Below the pieces are notes generated by a model. The model had not been told where the DNA came from and ran no database searches. It was given only the letters and a program-made list of their open reading frames with translations. Shown one piece after another: positions 1 to 7,631 of a DNA stretch of 64,000 nucleotides (positions are counted from its first letter, which is position 1; each line of letters opens with the position of its first letter). The translations under genes and the position numbers were made by a program. The stretch is from Streptomyces sp. AC550_RSS872 (GTDB taxonomy: Bacteria; Actinomycetota; Actinomycetes; Streptomycetales; Streptomycetaceae), in the NCBI RefSeq assembly GCF_019049285.1, contig NZ_JAGMUL010000013.1:1-64000 (forward strand). Reading direction: 5' to 3'.

Positions 1-81
1 GGGCGAAGACGTATCTGGGGGGCGGGGCGGGGTCTGGGGGCTGCTGAGGTCGGTTCTGCGGGAGGACTTTTCCGTTGCGGT

Positions 82-133
82 TTCTCCAGCCGACTTCTCC
101 AGCCGACTTCTCCAGCCGACTTCTCCAGCCTGG
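82..133. repeat. 13-base tandem repeat, four units
   Basis: The unit TTCTCCAGCCGAC occurs at 82-94, 95-107 and 108-120. A fourth, diverged copy (TTCTCCAGCCTGG) ends at 133. No role is evident. It lies just upstream of two DnaA-like boxes. Confidence 0.9.
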
Positions 134-157
134 TTTCCAGCCCGGTTGCCGGTCGGG

Positions 158-199
158 TTTTCCACAGCCGGTGCGTCCGGCGCCGCGGAGTTGTCCACA
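158..199 (+). promoter_or_regulatory. two DnaA-box-like nonamers
   Basis: TTTTCCACA at 158-166 and TTGTCCACA at 191-199. The second is the preferred Streptomyces DnaA box. Both lie on the same strand, about 33 bases apart. A regulatory or DnaA-titrating role is inference; two boxes are far fewer than an origin needs. Confidence 0.45.
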
Positions 200-301
200 G
201 GGTCTGACGCGTTTCGGCCACCGGCTGTAACGTCGGCACGAGTTGATGTTCGTGTCGATGTTCGTGGTGACGGTCGTGCGTGAGCGGGGGAGGCGGTCGA
301 G

Positions 302-1783
302 ATGACCGAGGTCGGTGCGGGTGCTGCGGGTGCTGCGGCGGAGGAGGCGGCCGCGGTGGCGTCGGAGTCGTCGTCGGAGGTGCTGTCGGCATCCGCGGCG
401 CGTCGGCTGCCCCGGGTGCGCGGCTTCGCCGAGTGGCCAGGCGGTGGCTCGCCCAAGGAGGAGGGCAAGGCGCTGCGCAGGCGGGTGCCGCGCGGTGAGC
501 ACGCCCTTCTCGATGTCGACGCCGCGCGTCCCGACGCCGTGGCAGCTGTCGAGGAGTCCAACCTCGGCCGGCTTCCCGAGCTCACCCCGATCAGGGTCGG
601 CCGGATGGCGGCGACGCCCTTCGCGTTTCTGCGCGGCTCGGCGGGTCTCATGGCGTACGACCTCGCCCGCACGCCCATGACCCGGATCCGCGCCCAGATC
701 TGCGGTGACGCGCACGCGGCCAACTTCGGCCTGTACGGCGACCCGCGCGGCGGCCTGATCATCGATCTGAACGACTTCGACGAGACGCTGTACGGCCCCT
801 GGGAGTGGGACCTCAAGCGGCTCGCCACCTCGCTGGTGCTGGCCGGCCGGGAGGCGGGCGCCGACGAGGACGCGTGCCGCAAGGCGGCGCACGACACGGT
901 CGGTGCCTACCGGCGCACCATGCGACTGCTGGCCAAACTCTCGGTGCTGGACGCGTGGAACGCCATCGCGGACGAGGAGCTCGTCTCCCACACCGACGCC
1001 CATGATCTGCTCGGCACGCTGGAGCGGGTCGCGGAGAAGGCGCGGGCCAACACCAGCGGTCGCTTCGCGGCGAAGTCCACGGAGCCGACCGAGGACGGCG
1101 GCCGCCGGTTCGTCGACGCCCCGCCCGTGCTGCGCCGGGTCGCGGACGCGGAGGCGGCCGCGGTTGCGGCGTCGTTGGAGAGCTACGTCGCCACGCTCTC
1201 CGAGGACCGCCACCCCCTCCTCTCCCGGCACGCGGTGCACGACGTGGCCTTCCGCGTGGTCGGCACGGGCAGCGTGGGCACCCGCTCCTATGTCGTCCTG
1301 CTCCTGGACCACCGGGGCGAGTCGCTGGTCCTCCAGGTGAAGGAGGCTCGTCCGTCGGCCCTGCTCCCCCACCTGGTGACGGCCGGCTTCGAGGTGCCGG
1401 AGGCGGAGCACGAGGGGCGGCGCGTGGTCCTCGGCCAGAAGCGCATGCAGGTGGTCAGCGATGTGCTCCTGGGCTGGACGACGGTCGACGGGCTCCCCTT
1501 CCAGGTGCGGCAGTTCCGCAACCGCAAGGGCAGCGTCGACCCGGCAGCCCTGGCCGCCGACCAGATAGACGACTACGCCCGCATGACCGGCGCCCTCCTG
1601 GCCCGCGCCCACTCCCACAGCGCCGACCCCCGGCTGGTCTCCGGCTACTGCGGCAAGAACGAGGAACTGGACGAGGCGATCGCCACGTTCGCCGTCAGCT
1701 ACGCCGACCGCACGGAGGCGGACCACAGCGCGCTGGTGGGGGCGGTCCGGGCGGGGCGGATCGCGGCGGAGGTGGGGGTGTGA
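302..1783 (+). CDS. DUF2252 family protein (kinase-like, possibly permuted)
   Basis: A 493-residue member of the DUF2252 family, whose reaction is not established. Two kinase-like blocks are visible in inverted order. GDAHAANFG (135-143) followed by IDLNDFDE (154-161) looks like the catalytic loop and metal-binding segment of aminoglycoside-phosphotransferase-type kinases. GTGSVGTRSY (321-330) followed by VKEA with Lys347 looks like a glycine-rich loop and a nucleotide-anchoring lysine. A circularly permuted kinase-like fold is therefore plausible, but the substrate is unknown. ATG 302 was chosen because GGAGG lies eight bases upstream. The gene is monocistronic, cytosolic (no signal or membrane segment), and followed by a dispersed repeat. 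Confidence 0.85.
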   Translation: MTEVGAGAAGAAAEEAAAVASESSSEVLSASAARRLPRVRGFAEWPGGGSPKEEGKALRRRVPRGEHALLDVDAARPDAVAAVEESNLGRLPELTPIRVGRMAATPFAFLRGSAGLMAYDLARTPMTRIRAQICGDAHAANFGLYGDPRGGLIIDLNDFDETLYGPWEWDLKRLATSLVLAGREAGADEDACRKAAHDTVGAYRRTMRLLAKLSVLDAWNAIADEELVSHTDAHDLLGTLERVAEKARANTSGRFAAKSTEPTEDGGRRFVDAPPVLRRVADAEAAAVAASLESYVATLSEDRHPLLSRHAVHDVAFRVVGTGSVGTRSYVVLLLDHRGESLVLQVKEARPSALLPHLVTAGFEVPEAEHEGRRVVLGQKRMQVVSDVLLGWTTVDGLPFQVRQFRNRKGSVDPAALAADQIDDYARMTGALLARAHSHSADPRLVSGYCGKNEELDEAIATFAVSYADRTEADHSALVGAVRAGRIAAEVGV

Positions 1784-1790
1784 CGTCTTT

Positions 1791-1866
1791 CAGCCCCTCC
1801 GGCGTTTGAGGACGAGGCCCGAAGGGCCGACAGCGGGGTCTGGGGCGGCAGCCCCAGCAGGCCCGC
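1791..1866. repeat. dispersed Streptomyces intergenic repeat (type 'CCCCTCCGGCGTTTGAGG')
   Basis: The segment begins CAGCCCCTCCGGCGTTTGAG and continues into GGGGTCTGGGGCGGCAGCCCCAGCAG. From memory, this mosaic recurs hundreds of times downstream of genes in Streptomyces chromosomes. It includes short inverted repeats (GGCCCGAAGGGCC; CTGGGGCGGCAGCCCCAG) that could act as a weak terminator for the DUF2252 gene. Confidence 0.65.
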
Positions 1867-1935
1867 GACAACACCGGTGCCGCCCGGGCAGCGGTACCCG
1901 GGTTCCGGCTCAGCTGACGCAGTCACAACGTGGCC

Positions 1936-1941
1936 TACGCT
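1936..1941 (+). promoter_or_regulatory. -10 box of a leaderless promoter (J-domain gene)
   Basis: TACGCT is separated by six bases from GTG 1948, so transcription should begin at or next to the start codon. No Shine-Dalgarno sequence precedes this GTG. This spacing decides the start over the GTG at 1930. Confidence 0.6.
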
Positions 1942-1947
1942 GGTCGG

Positions 1948-2853
1948 GTGACGACGCCCGAAGCTGAGCAGTCCCAGGCCGAGCCCGCTGGTGCGGGGAC
2001 GCGCGGCGGTGCCGAGGTGCCCGTCGGTGGAGCCGATCAGGGTGGTGAGGCGCAGGTGACGGCCGAAGGCGGGGCCGAGCGGCCCGAGGAGCGGCTGGAG
2101 CGGGCCGTGCGGGCCGCCGAGCAGGCGTTGATCGAGTACGAGATCGCCGTGGAGACCTTCCGCGTCGAGGTGGAGAACTTCTCCCGGCTGCACCACCAGA
2201 AGCTCGGCCCGATGTACGCCCGCCTCGATGAGCTGGACGCCCGGATCGCCGAGGCCACGGCCGCCCGCACCGGTGACCCCGAGGACATCCGCAAGGCCGA
2301 CGAGGCCCGCGCCCGGGTGCTGCCCATGCCCGGGGTCGAGGAACTGTTCCACGGCTGGATGGACAGCGAAGGGCTGTCCCCGGAGGCCGCCGCGATGCTC
2401 ACCGAGCAGCCGGTACGGCCGCCGCAGCGGGTGCGCCCCAGCGACGAGGCCCGCAAGCTCTACCGTGAGCTGGCCCGCAAGGCCCACCCCGATCTCGCCC
2501 AGGAGCCGGCCGAGCGTTCCCGGCGGGAGGAGTTCATCACCCGGGTCAACGCGGCGTACTCCCGTGGCGACGAGGCGCTGCTGCGGGAGCTGGCCGAGGA
2601 GTGGGCCGCGGGACCGGTGCCCAAGGAGCAGGGCCCCACCCCCGCCGAGGAGCTCTACGCCCGCCTCGAATGGCTCGCCCAGCGCAAGGAACTGCTCACG
2701 CTGGTCGCCAAGGAGCTGGAGGAGGGCGCGATCGGCGCGATGCTCCGCCTCGCCCCGGACGACCCCGACCGCCTCCTCGAGGAGATCGCCGAGCAGCTCC
2801 TGGCGCAGGTAGCGGAACGGGAAGCAGAACTGGCAGCACTACTCGGCAACTGA
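1948..2853 (+). CDS. J-domain-containing coiled-coil protein
   Basis: A 301-residue acidic, Glu/Ala-rich, largely helical protein. Residues about 45-110 are probably coiled coil. A J-domain-like helical hairpin follows, with the DnaK-contacting HPD tripeptide at 180-182 inside KLYRELARKAHPDL. It lacks the Gly/Phe and zinc-finger regions of DnaJ, so it is a specialised J-protein that may stimulate a DnaK partner; its client is unknown. GTG 1948 is preferred over GTG 1930 because of the -10 box six bases upstream and the lack of a ribosome-binding site. The stop codon lies inside a 25-base tandem duplication. Confidence 0.8.
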   Translation: MTTPEAEQSQAEPAGAGTRGGAEVPVGGADQGGEAQVTAEGGAERPEERLERAVRAAEQALIEYEIAVETFRVEVENFSRLHHQKLGPMYARLDELDARIAEATAARTGDPEDIRKADEARARVLPMPGVEELFHGWMDSEGLSPEAAAMLTEQPVRPPQRVRPSDEARKLYRELARKAHPDLAQEPAERSRREEFITRVNAAYSRGDEALLRELAEEWAAGPVPKEQGPTPAEELYARLEWLAQRKELLTLVAKELEEGAIGAMLRLAPDDPDRLLEEIAEQLLAQVAEREAELAALLGN

Positions 2854-2890
2854 GCGGCCGGGACTATTCGGCAACTGAGCTGCCGGCACC
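2841..2890. repeat. 25-base tandem duplication across a stop codon
   Basis: Two abutting copies, 2841-2865 and 2866-2890, share 21 of 25 positions around TCGGCAACTGAGC. The first copy carries the stop codon (2851-2853) of the J-domain gene and the second lies just beyond it. Confidence 0.8.
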
Positions 2891-2916
2891 ATTGGGCCAG
2901 GGGCACGGAAACGCCC

Positions 2917-2952
2917 CCAGGGGCGCGGGGAACTGCGCGCCCAGCCACACCG
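2917..2952. repeat. dispersed Streptomyces repeat, GGGGCGCGGGGAACTGCGCG type
   Basis: CAGGGGCGCGGGGAACTGCG continues into GCCCAGCCACACCG. Near-identical blocks occur at 7605-7639 and, more diverged, at 11706-11770. The element is known to be abundant in Streptomyces intergenic DNA; its function is unknown. Confidence 0.7.
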
Positions 2953-3024
2953 AGACCCGCACCCTCCAGACGGCAGACCCCACTCTCCCCCTAGGAGCCC
3001 CGCTCAGCCGGCGCAGCGTTCAGG

Positions 3025-3030
3025 TAGCGT
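3025..3030 (+). promoter_or_regulatory. -10 box of a leaderless promoter (rhodanese gene)
   Basis: TAGCGT followed by seven bases and ATG 3038, with no Shine-Dalgarno sequence between them. Confidence 0.6.
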
Positions 3031-3037
3031 CGGATCC

Positions 3038-3385
3038 ATGAACTTCGGATCTGCCGTGCCCACGATCGAGGTCACCGACCTCAAGGACGACGACTTCCTC
3101 CTGGACGTCCGCGAGGACGACGAGTGGCAGGCGGGCCACGCCGAAGGCGCCCTGCACATCCCGATCAGCGAGTTCGTCGCCCGCTACGGCGAGCTGACCG
3201 AGGCCGCCCCGCAGGACGCCCGCGTCCATGTCATCTGCCGCTCCGGTGGCCGCTCGGCGCAGGTCGCGATGTACCTGGTCCAGCAGGGCATCGACGCGGT
3301 GAACGTCGACGGCGGCATGCAGGTGTGGGCGGCGGTGGGACGCCCCGTGGTGAACGACGAGGGGCAGTCCGGGTACGTGCTGTAG
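3038..3385 (+). CDS. single-domain rhodanese (sulfurtransferase-like) protein
   Basis: A 115-residue single rhodanese domain, the usual size of the GlpE/PspE-like group. It probably carries sulfane sulfur as a persulfide on Cys68 in the active-site loop CRSGGRSAQ; the domain signature LLDVREDDEWQAGHAEGALHIP is at 21-42. It is cytosolic with no signal peptide. The physiological sulfur donor and acceptor cannot be read from the sequence. The start is set by the leaderless -10 at 3025. It converges on the acyl-CoA dehydrogenase gene, and its stop codon lies in a 31-base tandem duplication. Confidence 0.9.
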   Translation: MNFGSAVPTIEVTDLKDDDFLLDVREDDEWQAGHAEGALHIPISEFVARYGELTEAAPQDARVHVICRSGGRSAQVAMYLVQQGIDAVNVDGGMQVWAAVGRPVVNDEGQSGYVL

Positions 3386-3426
3386 GGCAGGGGTGCAGTC
3401 CGGGTACGTGCTGTAGGGCAGGGGCA
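3365..3426. repeat. 31-base tandem duplication across a stop codon
   Basis: Copies 3365-3395 and 3396-3426 are identical at 29 of 31 positions (core CAGTCCGGGTACGTGCTGTA). The first copy encodes the last residues and stop codon of the rhodanese. The second is a non-coding duplicate, so the event is probably recent. Confidence 0.95.
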
Positions 3427-3441
3427 CCCCGGGTCCGCGGG

Positions 3442-4575
3442 TCACGCCAGCGGATGCGCCGCCAGCAGATCCCCCAGCGCCTCCTCGTGCGCCGCCGCCG
3501 GGCCGAGCGCCAGTTCCAGGTGCTTGGCCCAGGCGTGGTACCGGTGCAGCGGATAGTCGACGTCGGCGCCGAAGCCGCCGTGCAGATGCTGGGCCGTCTG
3601 CACGACCCGCCGTACGCCCTCCGAGGCCCAGATCTTGGCCACGGCCACGTCCGCGGATGCGGGCAGCGCGCCTGGCGCTCCCGAGGCGATCCGCCACGCG
3701 GCCTGCCACAGTGCGGCCTCCATCGCGCGCAGGTCGATGTAGCGGTCGGCAGCCTGCACGGCGACCGCCTGGAACGTGGCGATCGGATACCCGAACTGCT
3801 CCCGCTTGCTCGCGTAGTCCGAGGTCATCCCCAGCACCCGCTCACCGAGCCCGAGCGCCAGCGCACACGTTCCGGTGGCCAGCAGCTCCCGCAGCCACTC
3901 CCAGGCGCCCTCGGCGTCGATGACGTCCCGCGCCGCGAGCCCCACCGAGTCCAGCCGCAGCTCCCCCAGCCGTTCCCCGCTGGTCGAGAACTGCTCGCCG
4001 AGCGAGACCCCCTCCGTATCGCGCGGCACCAGCGCGAGGACGGTCCGGTCGGTGACCGTACGGGCCGGGACGACGACGAGATCGGCGTCGTACGCCCAGG
4101 GCACGGCGGTCTGCACGCCGTCCAGCACCCACCGGGCACCGTCCTGCCGGGCGGTCACCGCGAGCTCGGCGGGGTCGTGGCCGGTGCGGCCGTGCGCGGC
4201 GACCGTCAGCACGACCTCGCCGCGCCCCGCTCGCGCGAGCAGCCCGGCCTTCAGCTCGGGGCTGCCGTATGCCTGGACGGCGGCCAGCGCGGCGCTGCTC
4301 TCCAGCAGCGGCACCCGGGCCAGCACCTTCGCCGACTCGCGCAGCAGCAGGCACAGTGCGACGGCGTCGAGGCCGGCCCCGCCGTACTCCTCCGCGAGCA
4401 GCAGGCTCAGCAGGTCCGCGTCCGCCAGCCGGCCCCACAGCGCGCGGTCGAATTCGTCGGCGACGGCACCCGGCGTGAGCGCGGGGGAGGGCACCGCGTC
4501 CGGCGCGACCCCGGCGAACACCCCGCGCGCCGCCTCGGCCGCCGCCTGCTGCTCCTCGGTGAAGGTGAAGTCCAC
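3442..4575 (-). CDS. acyl-CoA dehydrogenase family protein (FadE-type)
   Basis: A 377-residue flavoprotein of the acyl-CoA dehydrogenase family, predicted to oxidise an acyl-CoA to the 2-enoyl-CoA with FAD. The N-terminal helical domain begins VDFTFTEEQQAAAEAARGVF. The middle beta domain spans about 115-215. The C-terminal helical domain includes SKREQFGYPIATFQAVA and QHLHGGFG near the flavin. The family's usual catalytic Glu is not obvious, as often in steroid-side-chain FadE proteins. GTG 4575 was chosen because GGAAGGG lies upstream and the longer frame runs into non-homologous sequence. A KstR-like palindrome and a triple repeat lie upstream. It transcribes away from the DUF5819 gene. Confidence 0.85.
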   Translation of the reverse strand: MDFTFTEEQQAAAEAARGVFAGVAPDAVPSPALTPGAVADEFDRALWGRLADADLLSLLLAEEYGGAGLDAVALCLLLRESAKVLARVPLLESSAALAAVQAYGSPELKAGLLARAGRGEVVLTVAAHGRTGHDPAELAVTARQDGARWVLDGVQTAVPWAYDADLVVVPARTVTDRTVLALVPRDTEGVSLGEQFSTSGERLGELRLDSVGLAARDVIDAEGAWEWLRELLATGTCALALGLGERVLGMTSDYASKREQFGYPIATFQAVAVQAADRYIDLRAMEAALWQAAWRIASGAPGALPASADVAVAKIWASEGVRRVVQTAQHLHGGFGADVDYPLHRYHAWAKHLELALGPAAAHEEALGDLLAAHPLA

Positions 4576-4600
4576 GGTCCCTGCCCTTCCACACGCACGG

Positions 4601-4642
4601 CGATCTGACGGTATCGATCTGACAGTGTCGATCTGACGGAGC
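4601..4642. repeat. three 14-base direct repeats in the dehydrogenase promoter region
   Basis: CGATCTGAC recurs at 4601-4609, 4615-4623 and 4629-4637, an exact 14-base period. The first unit ends 26 bases upstream of the GTG at 4575. Iterons of this kind may bind a regulator, but none is identified. Confidence 0.75.
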
Positions 4643-4649
4643 GTCAAGA

Positions 4650-4663
4650 TAGAACAGGTTCTA
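4650..4663. promoter_or_regulatory. KstR-like operator palindrome
   Basis: TAGAACAGGTTCTA is a perfect inverted repeat (TAGAAC, two bases, GTTCTA). It fits the KstR consensus TNNAACNNGTTNNA described for steroid-degradation genes of mycobacteria and rhodococci. It lies 75 bases upstream of the dehydrogenase start, next to three CGATCTGAC repeats. Binding by KstR is inferred from the motif only. Confidence 0.55.
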
Positions 4664-4822
4664 GAAGAAGGGAATGCTCCGCGTACGGGCTCGTAGGACC
4701 CCCGTAAGGTGTGGGCAACGGCGGCCCGGAAGGGGCTGTGCCCGGCGGGTGGGCCTGAGTACCGTTCCCGTGCGAGAGCTGAGGGCAGACGGACCGGAAC
4801 CGGAATCGGGGAACGAAGCGGA

Positions 4823-5644
4823 ATGGCAGACGCGCACGACGCAGGCTCGGCCGCCCGGCACGGGCCGGACGAGGAGCCGCAGGACGCCCCGCCCGCCGTC
4901 GCGTCCCCGCCCGCTCCTCCCCGCGTCGCCGCCGCTCCCGTCCCGCCGCCCCCCGAGCCGCGCACCGGCGTGGCCGCCCTCTCCCTGCGGTACCAGATCG
5001 GCGCCGCGCTCGCCCTCGCGGTCGTGGCCATAGCCGTCTGTGTCCATATAGGCATGGTCTTCCTGCACGTCGCCCCGCCGAACACGGTCACCAAGCAGCA
5101 CGGCAAGGCGATCGACGACTGGATATACCCGGAGTTCGAACAGAACTGGAAGCTGTTCGCCCCCAATCCGCTCCAGCAGAACATCGCGGTGCAGGTCCGC
5201 GCCCAGGTCGGCACGGCGGACGGCGGCACCCGCACCACCCGCTGGTACGACCTGTCGGCCCAGGACGGCCGGGCCATCGACGGCAATCTGCTGCCCAGCC
5301 ACACCCAGCAGAACGAGCTGCGCCGGGCCTGGGACTTCTTCGTCGCCACGCACGACGCCCAGAACCGTCCCGTGGGCCTGCGCGGCGCGCTGTCCGAGAC
5401 CTATCTGCGGCACATAGTGGAGCTGCGCCTCGAGCGGGCGAACGCGGCCGGCGACGGCGGCGTCGTCGAGCGCGTCCAGGTGCGCTCCCGCACCACCAAC
5501 GTGCGGCCGCCGAAGTGGAGCGACGAGCAGGTCTCGGACAAGCCGACCGATCGGATGCTGCCCTGGTGGTCCGTGCAGGCGGACAAAGCCGATGGTGCGG
5601 GCGGGGCGGGTGCCCTGCGCGGGACCGAGGAGGGCGCCCGGTGA
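4823..5644 (+). CDS. DUF5819 family membrane-anchored protein
   Basis: 273 residues. A Pro/Ala-rich cytosolic N-terminus (1-55) is followed by one membrane helix (about 58-83, IGAALALAVVAIAVCVHIGMVF) and an extracytoplasmic domain. That domain contains the family signature EFEQNWKLFAPNPLQQN and ends with a loosely conserved tail. Function unknown. The start codon of the HTTM gene overlaps the stop codon of this gene (GTGA), so the two should be made together. The layout (one-helix protein with a 'W-FAP-P' motif, then an HTTM protein) recalls the SdpA-SdpB pair of Bacillus. ATG 4823 was chosen over the upstream in-frame starts because the homologous-looking region begins after it. Confidence 0.8.
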   Translation: MADAHDAGSAARHGPDEEPQDAPPAVASPPAPPRVAAAPVPPPPEPRTGVAALSLRYQIGAALALAVVAIAVCVHIGMVFLHVAPPNTVTKQHGKAIDDWIYPEFEQNWKLFAPNPLQQNIAVQVRAQVGTADGGTRTTRWYDLSAQDGRAIDGNLLPSHTQQNELRRAWDFFVATHDAQNRPVGLRGALSETYLRHIVELRLERANAAGDGGVVERVQVRSRTTNVRPPKWSDEQVSDKPTDRMLPWWSVQADKADGAGGAGALRGTEEGAR

Positions 5645-6867
5645 ACCGCTACGCCCTCGCGATCTCCGCGGCCATCGCCCGGGTCACCGAGGCCGCCCTC
5701 GGCCCCTACCAGACGGCCGTCATCCGTATCGGCTTCACCGCGACCTGGTTGCTGTTCCTGCTGCGTGAGTTCCCCCACCGCCAGGAGCTGTACGGCCCCG
5801 ACGGCCCCTGGGACTTCGACCTGGCCCAGCAGCTGATCGGCACGAACGGCTCCTTCACCGCCCTGATCTGGTCGAGCGGCCAGTTCTGGTTCGAGAGTGT
5901 CTACGCCCTCGCCGTGCTGACCAGCGTTCTGCTGCTGCTCGGCTGGCGCACCCGCACGATGTCCTTGCTGTTCATGGTGGGCGTGCTCTCCCTACAGAAC
6001 CGCTCCATCTTCATGGGCGACGGCGGCGACAACGTCCTGCACCTGATGTGCGTCTACCTCGTGTTCACACGGTGCGGCCAGGTCTGGTCGCTGGACGAGC
6101 GCCGGGCCAGGCTCGCGCGCGAGGCACGCGCGCGTGGCGAGCGGAACCGGCCCGACCGGGTTGGCCCGTTGCTGTGGAGCGCGCTCGGCGTCGCGCTGGT
6201 CGCGGTCACCGCGACGGGCCGCCTCGACGGCGACCTGACCGTGCCGCTGATCCTCTGGGGCGTCTGGCTGGCGCAGGCCGTGCGGTGGCTCGTGGGCCGC
6301 CGCGCGTCGACCGCCGAGCCCCGCATCCTGCTCGACGTCATCGGCAACATCGTGCACAACGGCGCGCTGCTGGTGATCATGGCCGAGGCGTGTCTGATCT
6401 ACGCGACCGCCGGCTGGTACAAGATCCAGGGCTCCCGCTGGCAGGACGGCACCGCCGTCCACTACCCGCTGCACCTCGACTACTTCTCGCCCTGGCCCGC
6501 CCTCGCCGAGCTGCTGTCGTCCAGCGGCCTCATGGTGATGCTCATCACCTACGGCACGGTCATCGTGCAGGTCGCCTTCCCGTTCACGCTGTTCAACCGG
6601 CGGGTCAAGAACGTCCTGCTCGCCGCGATGATCACCGAGCACGCCGTGATCGCGGTCGTCCTCGGACTGCCGTTCTTCTCCCTGGCGATGATCGCGGCGG
6701 ACGCGGTCTTCCTGCCGACGACGTTCCTGCGCCGGCTCGGCGACTGGGCGGCACGCGCGCGTGGCGGCCTGTCGCGGCTGCTGCGGCGCGGTGACGACCG
6801 TACGGAACTCCCCGGACCCCGTACCCCGGAGAACCCGGAGCACGCGCACGTAGGCTTCACGGCATGA
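5641..6867 (+). CDS. HTTM-domain membrane protein
   Basis: A 408-residue polytopic membrane protein with the HTTM domain, the membrane half of vitamin K-dependent gamma-carboxylases. Segments near residues 18-40, 80-105, 112-135, 180-200, 240-265, 290-315 and 320-350 are hydrophobic. The conserved block FMGDGGDNVLHLMCVYLVFTRCG sits mid-protein. It lacks the C-terminal carboxylase domain, so carboxylation is not implied. GTG 5641 overlaps the DUF5819 stop and the final TGA overlaps the next ATG, so three genes are chained by four-base overlaps. HTTM proteins such as SdpB mature a peptide toxin in Bacillus; a similar role here is conjecture. Confidence 0.85.
   Translation: MNRYALAISAAIARVTEAALGPYQTAVIRIGFTATWLLFLLREFPHRQELYGPDGPWDFDLAQQLIGTNGSFTALIWSSGQFWFESVYALAVLTSVLLLLGWRTRTMSLLFMVGVLSLQNRSIFMGDGGDNVLHLMCVYLVFTRCGQVWSLDERRARLAREARARGERNRPDRVGPLLWSALGVALVAVTATGRLDGDLTVPLILWGVWLAQAVRWLVGRRASTAEPRILLDVIGNIVHNGALLVIMAEACLIYATAGWYKIQGSRWQDGTAVHYPLHLDYFSPWPALAELLSSSGLMVMLITYGTVIVQVAFPFTLFNRRVKNVLLAAMITEHAVIAVVLGLPFFSLAMIAADAVFLPTTFLRRLGDWAARARGGLSRLLRRGDDRTELPGPRTPENPEHAHVGFTA
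6851..6856 (+). promoter_or_regulatory. -10 box before the TrmH gene
   Basis: TAGGCT plus seven bases before ATG 6864. It lies inside the end of the HTTM gene, so the methylase could be expressed both from this leaderless promoter and by coupling to the upstream gene. Confidence 0.45.
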
Positions 6868-7631
6868 CCGTGACCTCCTGGAACCGGCTCGCCGGCACCT
6901 CGGTGCTGCTCGACGGCTTCCACGCCCTCAAGCACGCCGTGCGCTTCGGAGCCGAGGTCCCCGTGGCGGTCGCTGTCGACCGGGCCGCCGCGCTCGCCCT
7001 CGCCGAGGAACTGGCGCCGGACGTACGGGACCCCCTGGACGCGCTCCTGACCGAGGTCCCGGAATCGACGTACACGTCCCTGGTGCCGCGCCCGCACCCC
7101 ACGGCCGTGGCCGCCCTGGCGGTACGTCCGTCCCGCGCCGCCAACCTCGACAAGCTGGCGCACATCCCGCGCACCGCCCCCGTCGTGGTCCTCGACCACC
7201 CCCGCAACCTCGGCAACGCGGGCGCGGTGATCCGCCTGGCCGCCGGCTTCGGCGCCACCGGGGTGGTCACCACCGGCACGCTGGACCCCTGGCATCCCAC
7301 GGTCGTACGCGGCGGGGCGGGCCTGCACTTCGCGACGGCCGTGGAGCGGCTGACGGTGCCCGAGCTGCCACCAGGTCCGCTGTACGCCCTGGACCCGGAG
7401 GGCGACGACATCCGGGGCATCAAGCTCCCGGACGACGCCGTCCTCGCTTTCGGTTCGGAGCGAAGCGGCCTGTCGGCCGAACTACGCGCGCGCGCCGACC
7501 ATTTGGTGGCGTTGCCGATGCGCCCCCAGGTCTCCAGCTACAACTTGGCGACGAGCGTGGCGATGACGCTGTACCACTGGAGCGCCGGCACGGGAGCGCC
7601 CTTTCAGGGGCGCGGGGAACTGCGCGACTAG
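6864..7631 (+). CDS. TrmH/SpoU family RNA 2'-O-methyltransferase
   Basis: A 255-residue SPOUT-class enzyme predicted to transfer a methyl group from S-adenosylmethionine to a ribose 2'-OH in tRNA or rRNA; the exact nucleotide is not predictable. The three family motifs are present: NLGNAGAVIRLAAGFGA (motif 1, about 114-130), AFGSERSGLS (motif 2) and LPMRPQVSSYNLATSVA (motif 3, forming the knot). An N-terminal substrate-binding domain precedes them. The start overlaps the HTTM stop (ATGA). The last nine codons and the stop are provided by a dispersed repeat (7605-7639), so the C-terminal FQGRGELRD is probably acquired sequence. Confidence 0.9.
   Translation: MTVTSWNRLAGTSVLLDGFHALKHAVRFGAEVPVAVAVDRAAALALAEELAPDVRDPLDALLTEVPESTYTSLVPRPHPTAVAALAVRPSRAANLDKLAHIPRTAPVVVLDHPRNLGNAGAVIRLAAGFGATGVVTTGTLDPWHPTVVRGGAGLHFATAVERLTVPELPPGPLYALDPEGDDIRGIKLPDDAVLAFGSERSGLSAELRARADHLVALPMRPQVSSYNLATSVAMTLYHWSAGTGAPFQGRGELRD

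Larger units (their letters stand above)
1..301. other. intergenic leader region before the DUF2252 gene
   Basis: No gene is visible. The stretch holds a 13-base tandem repeat (82-133), two DnaA-box-like nonamers (158-166 and 191-199) and a short direct repeat of GATGTTCGTG at about 245-266. A ribosome-binding site, GGGGGAGG, lies just upstream of the ATG at 302. Confidence 0.6.

Noticed and set aside
5641..6867. Vitamin K-type gamma-carboxylase
   Set aside because: Only the HTTM membrane half is present; the C-terminal lumenal domain with catalytic residues is missing.
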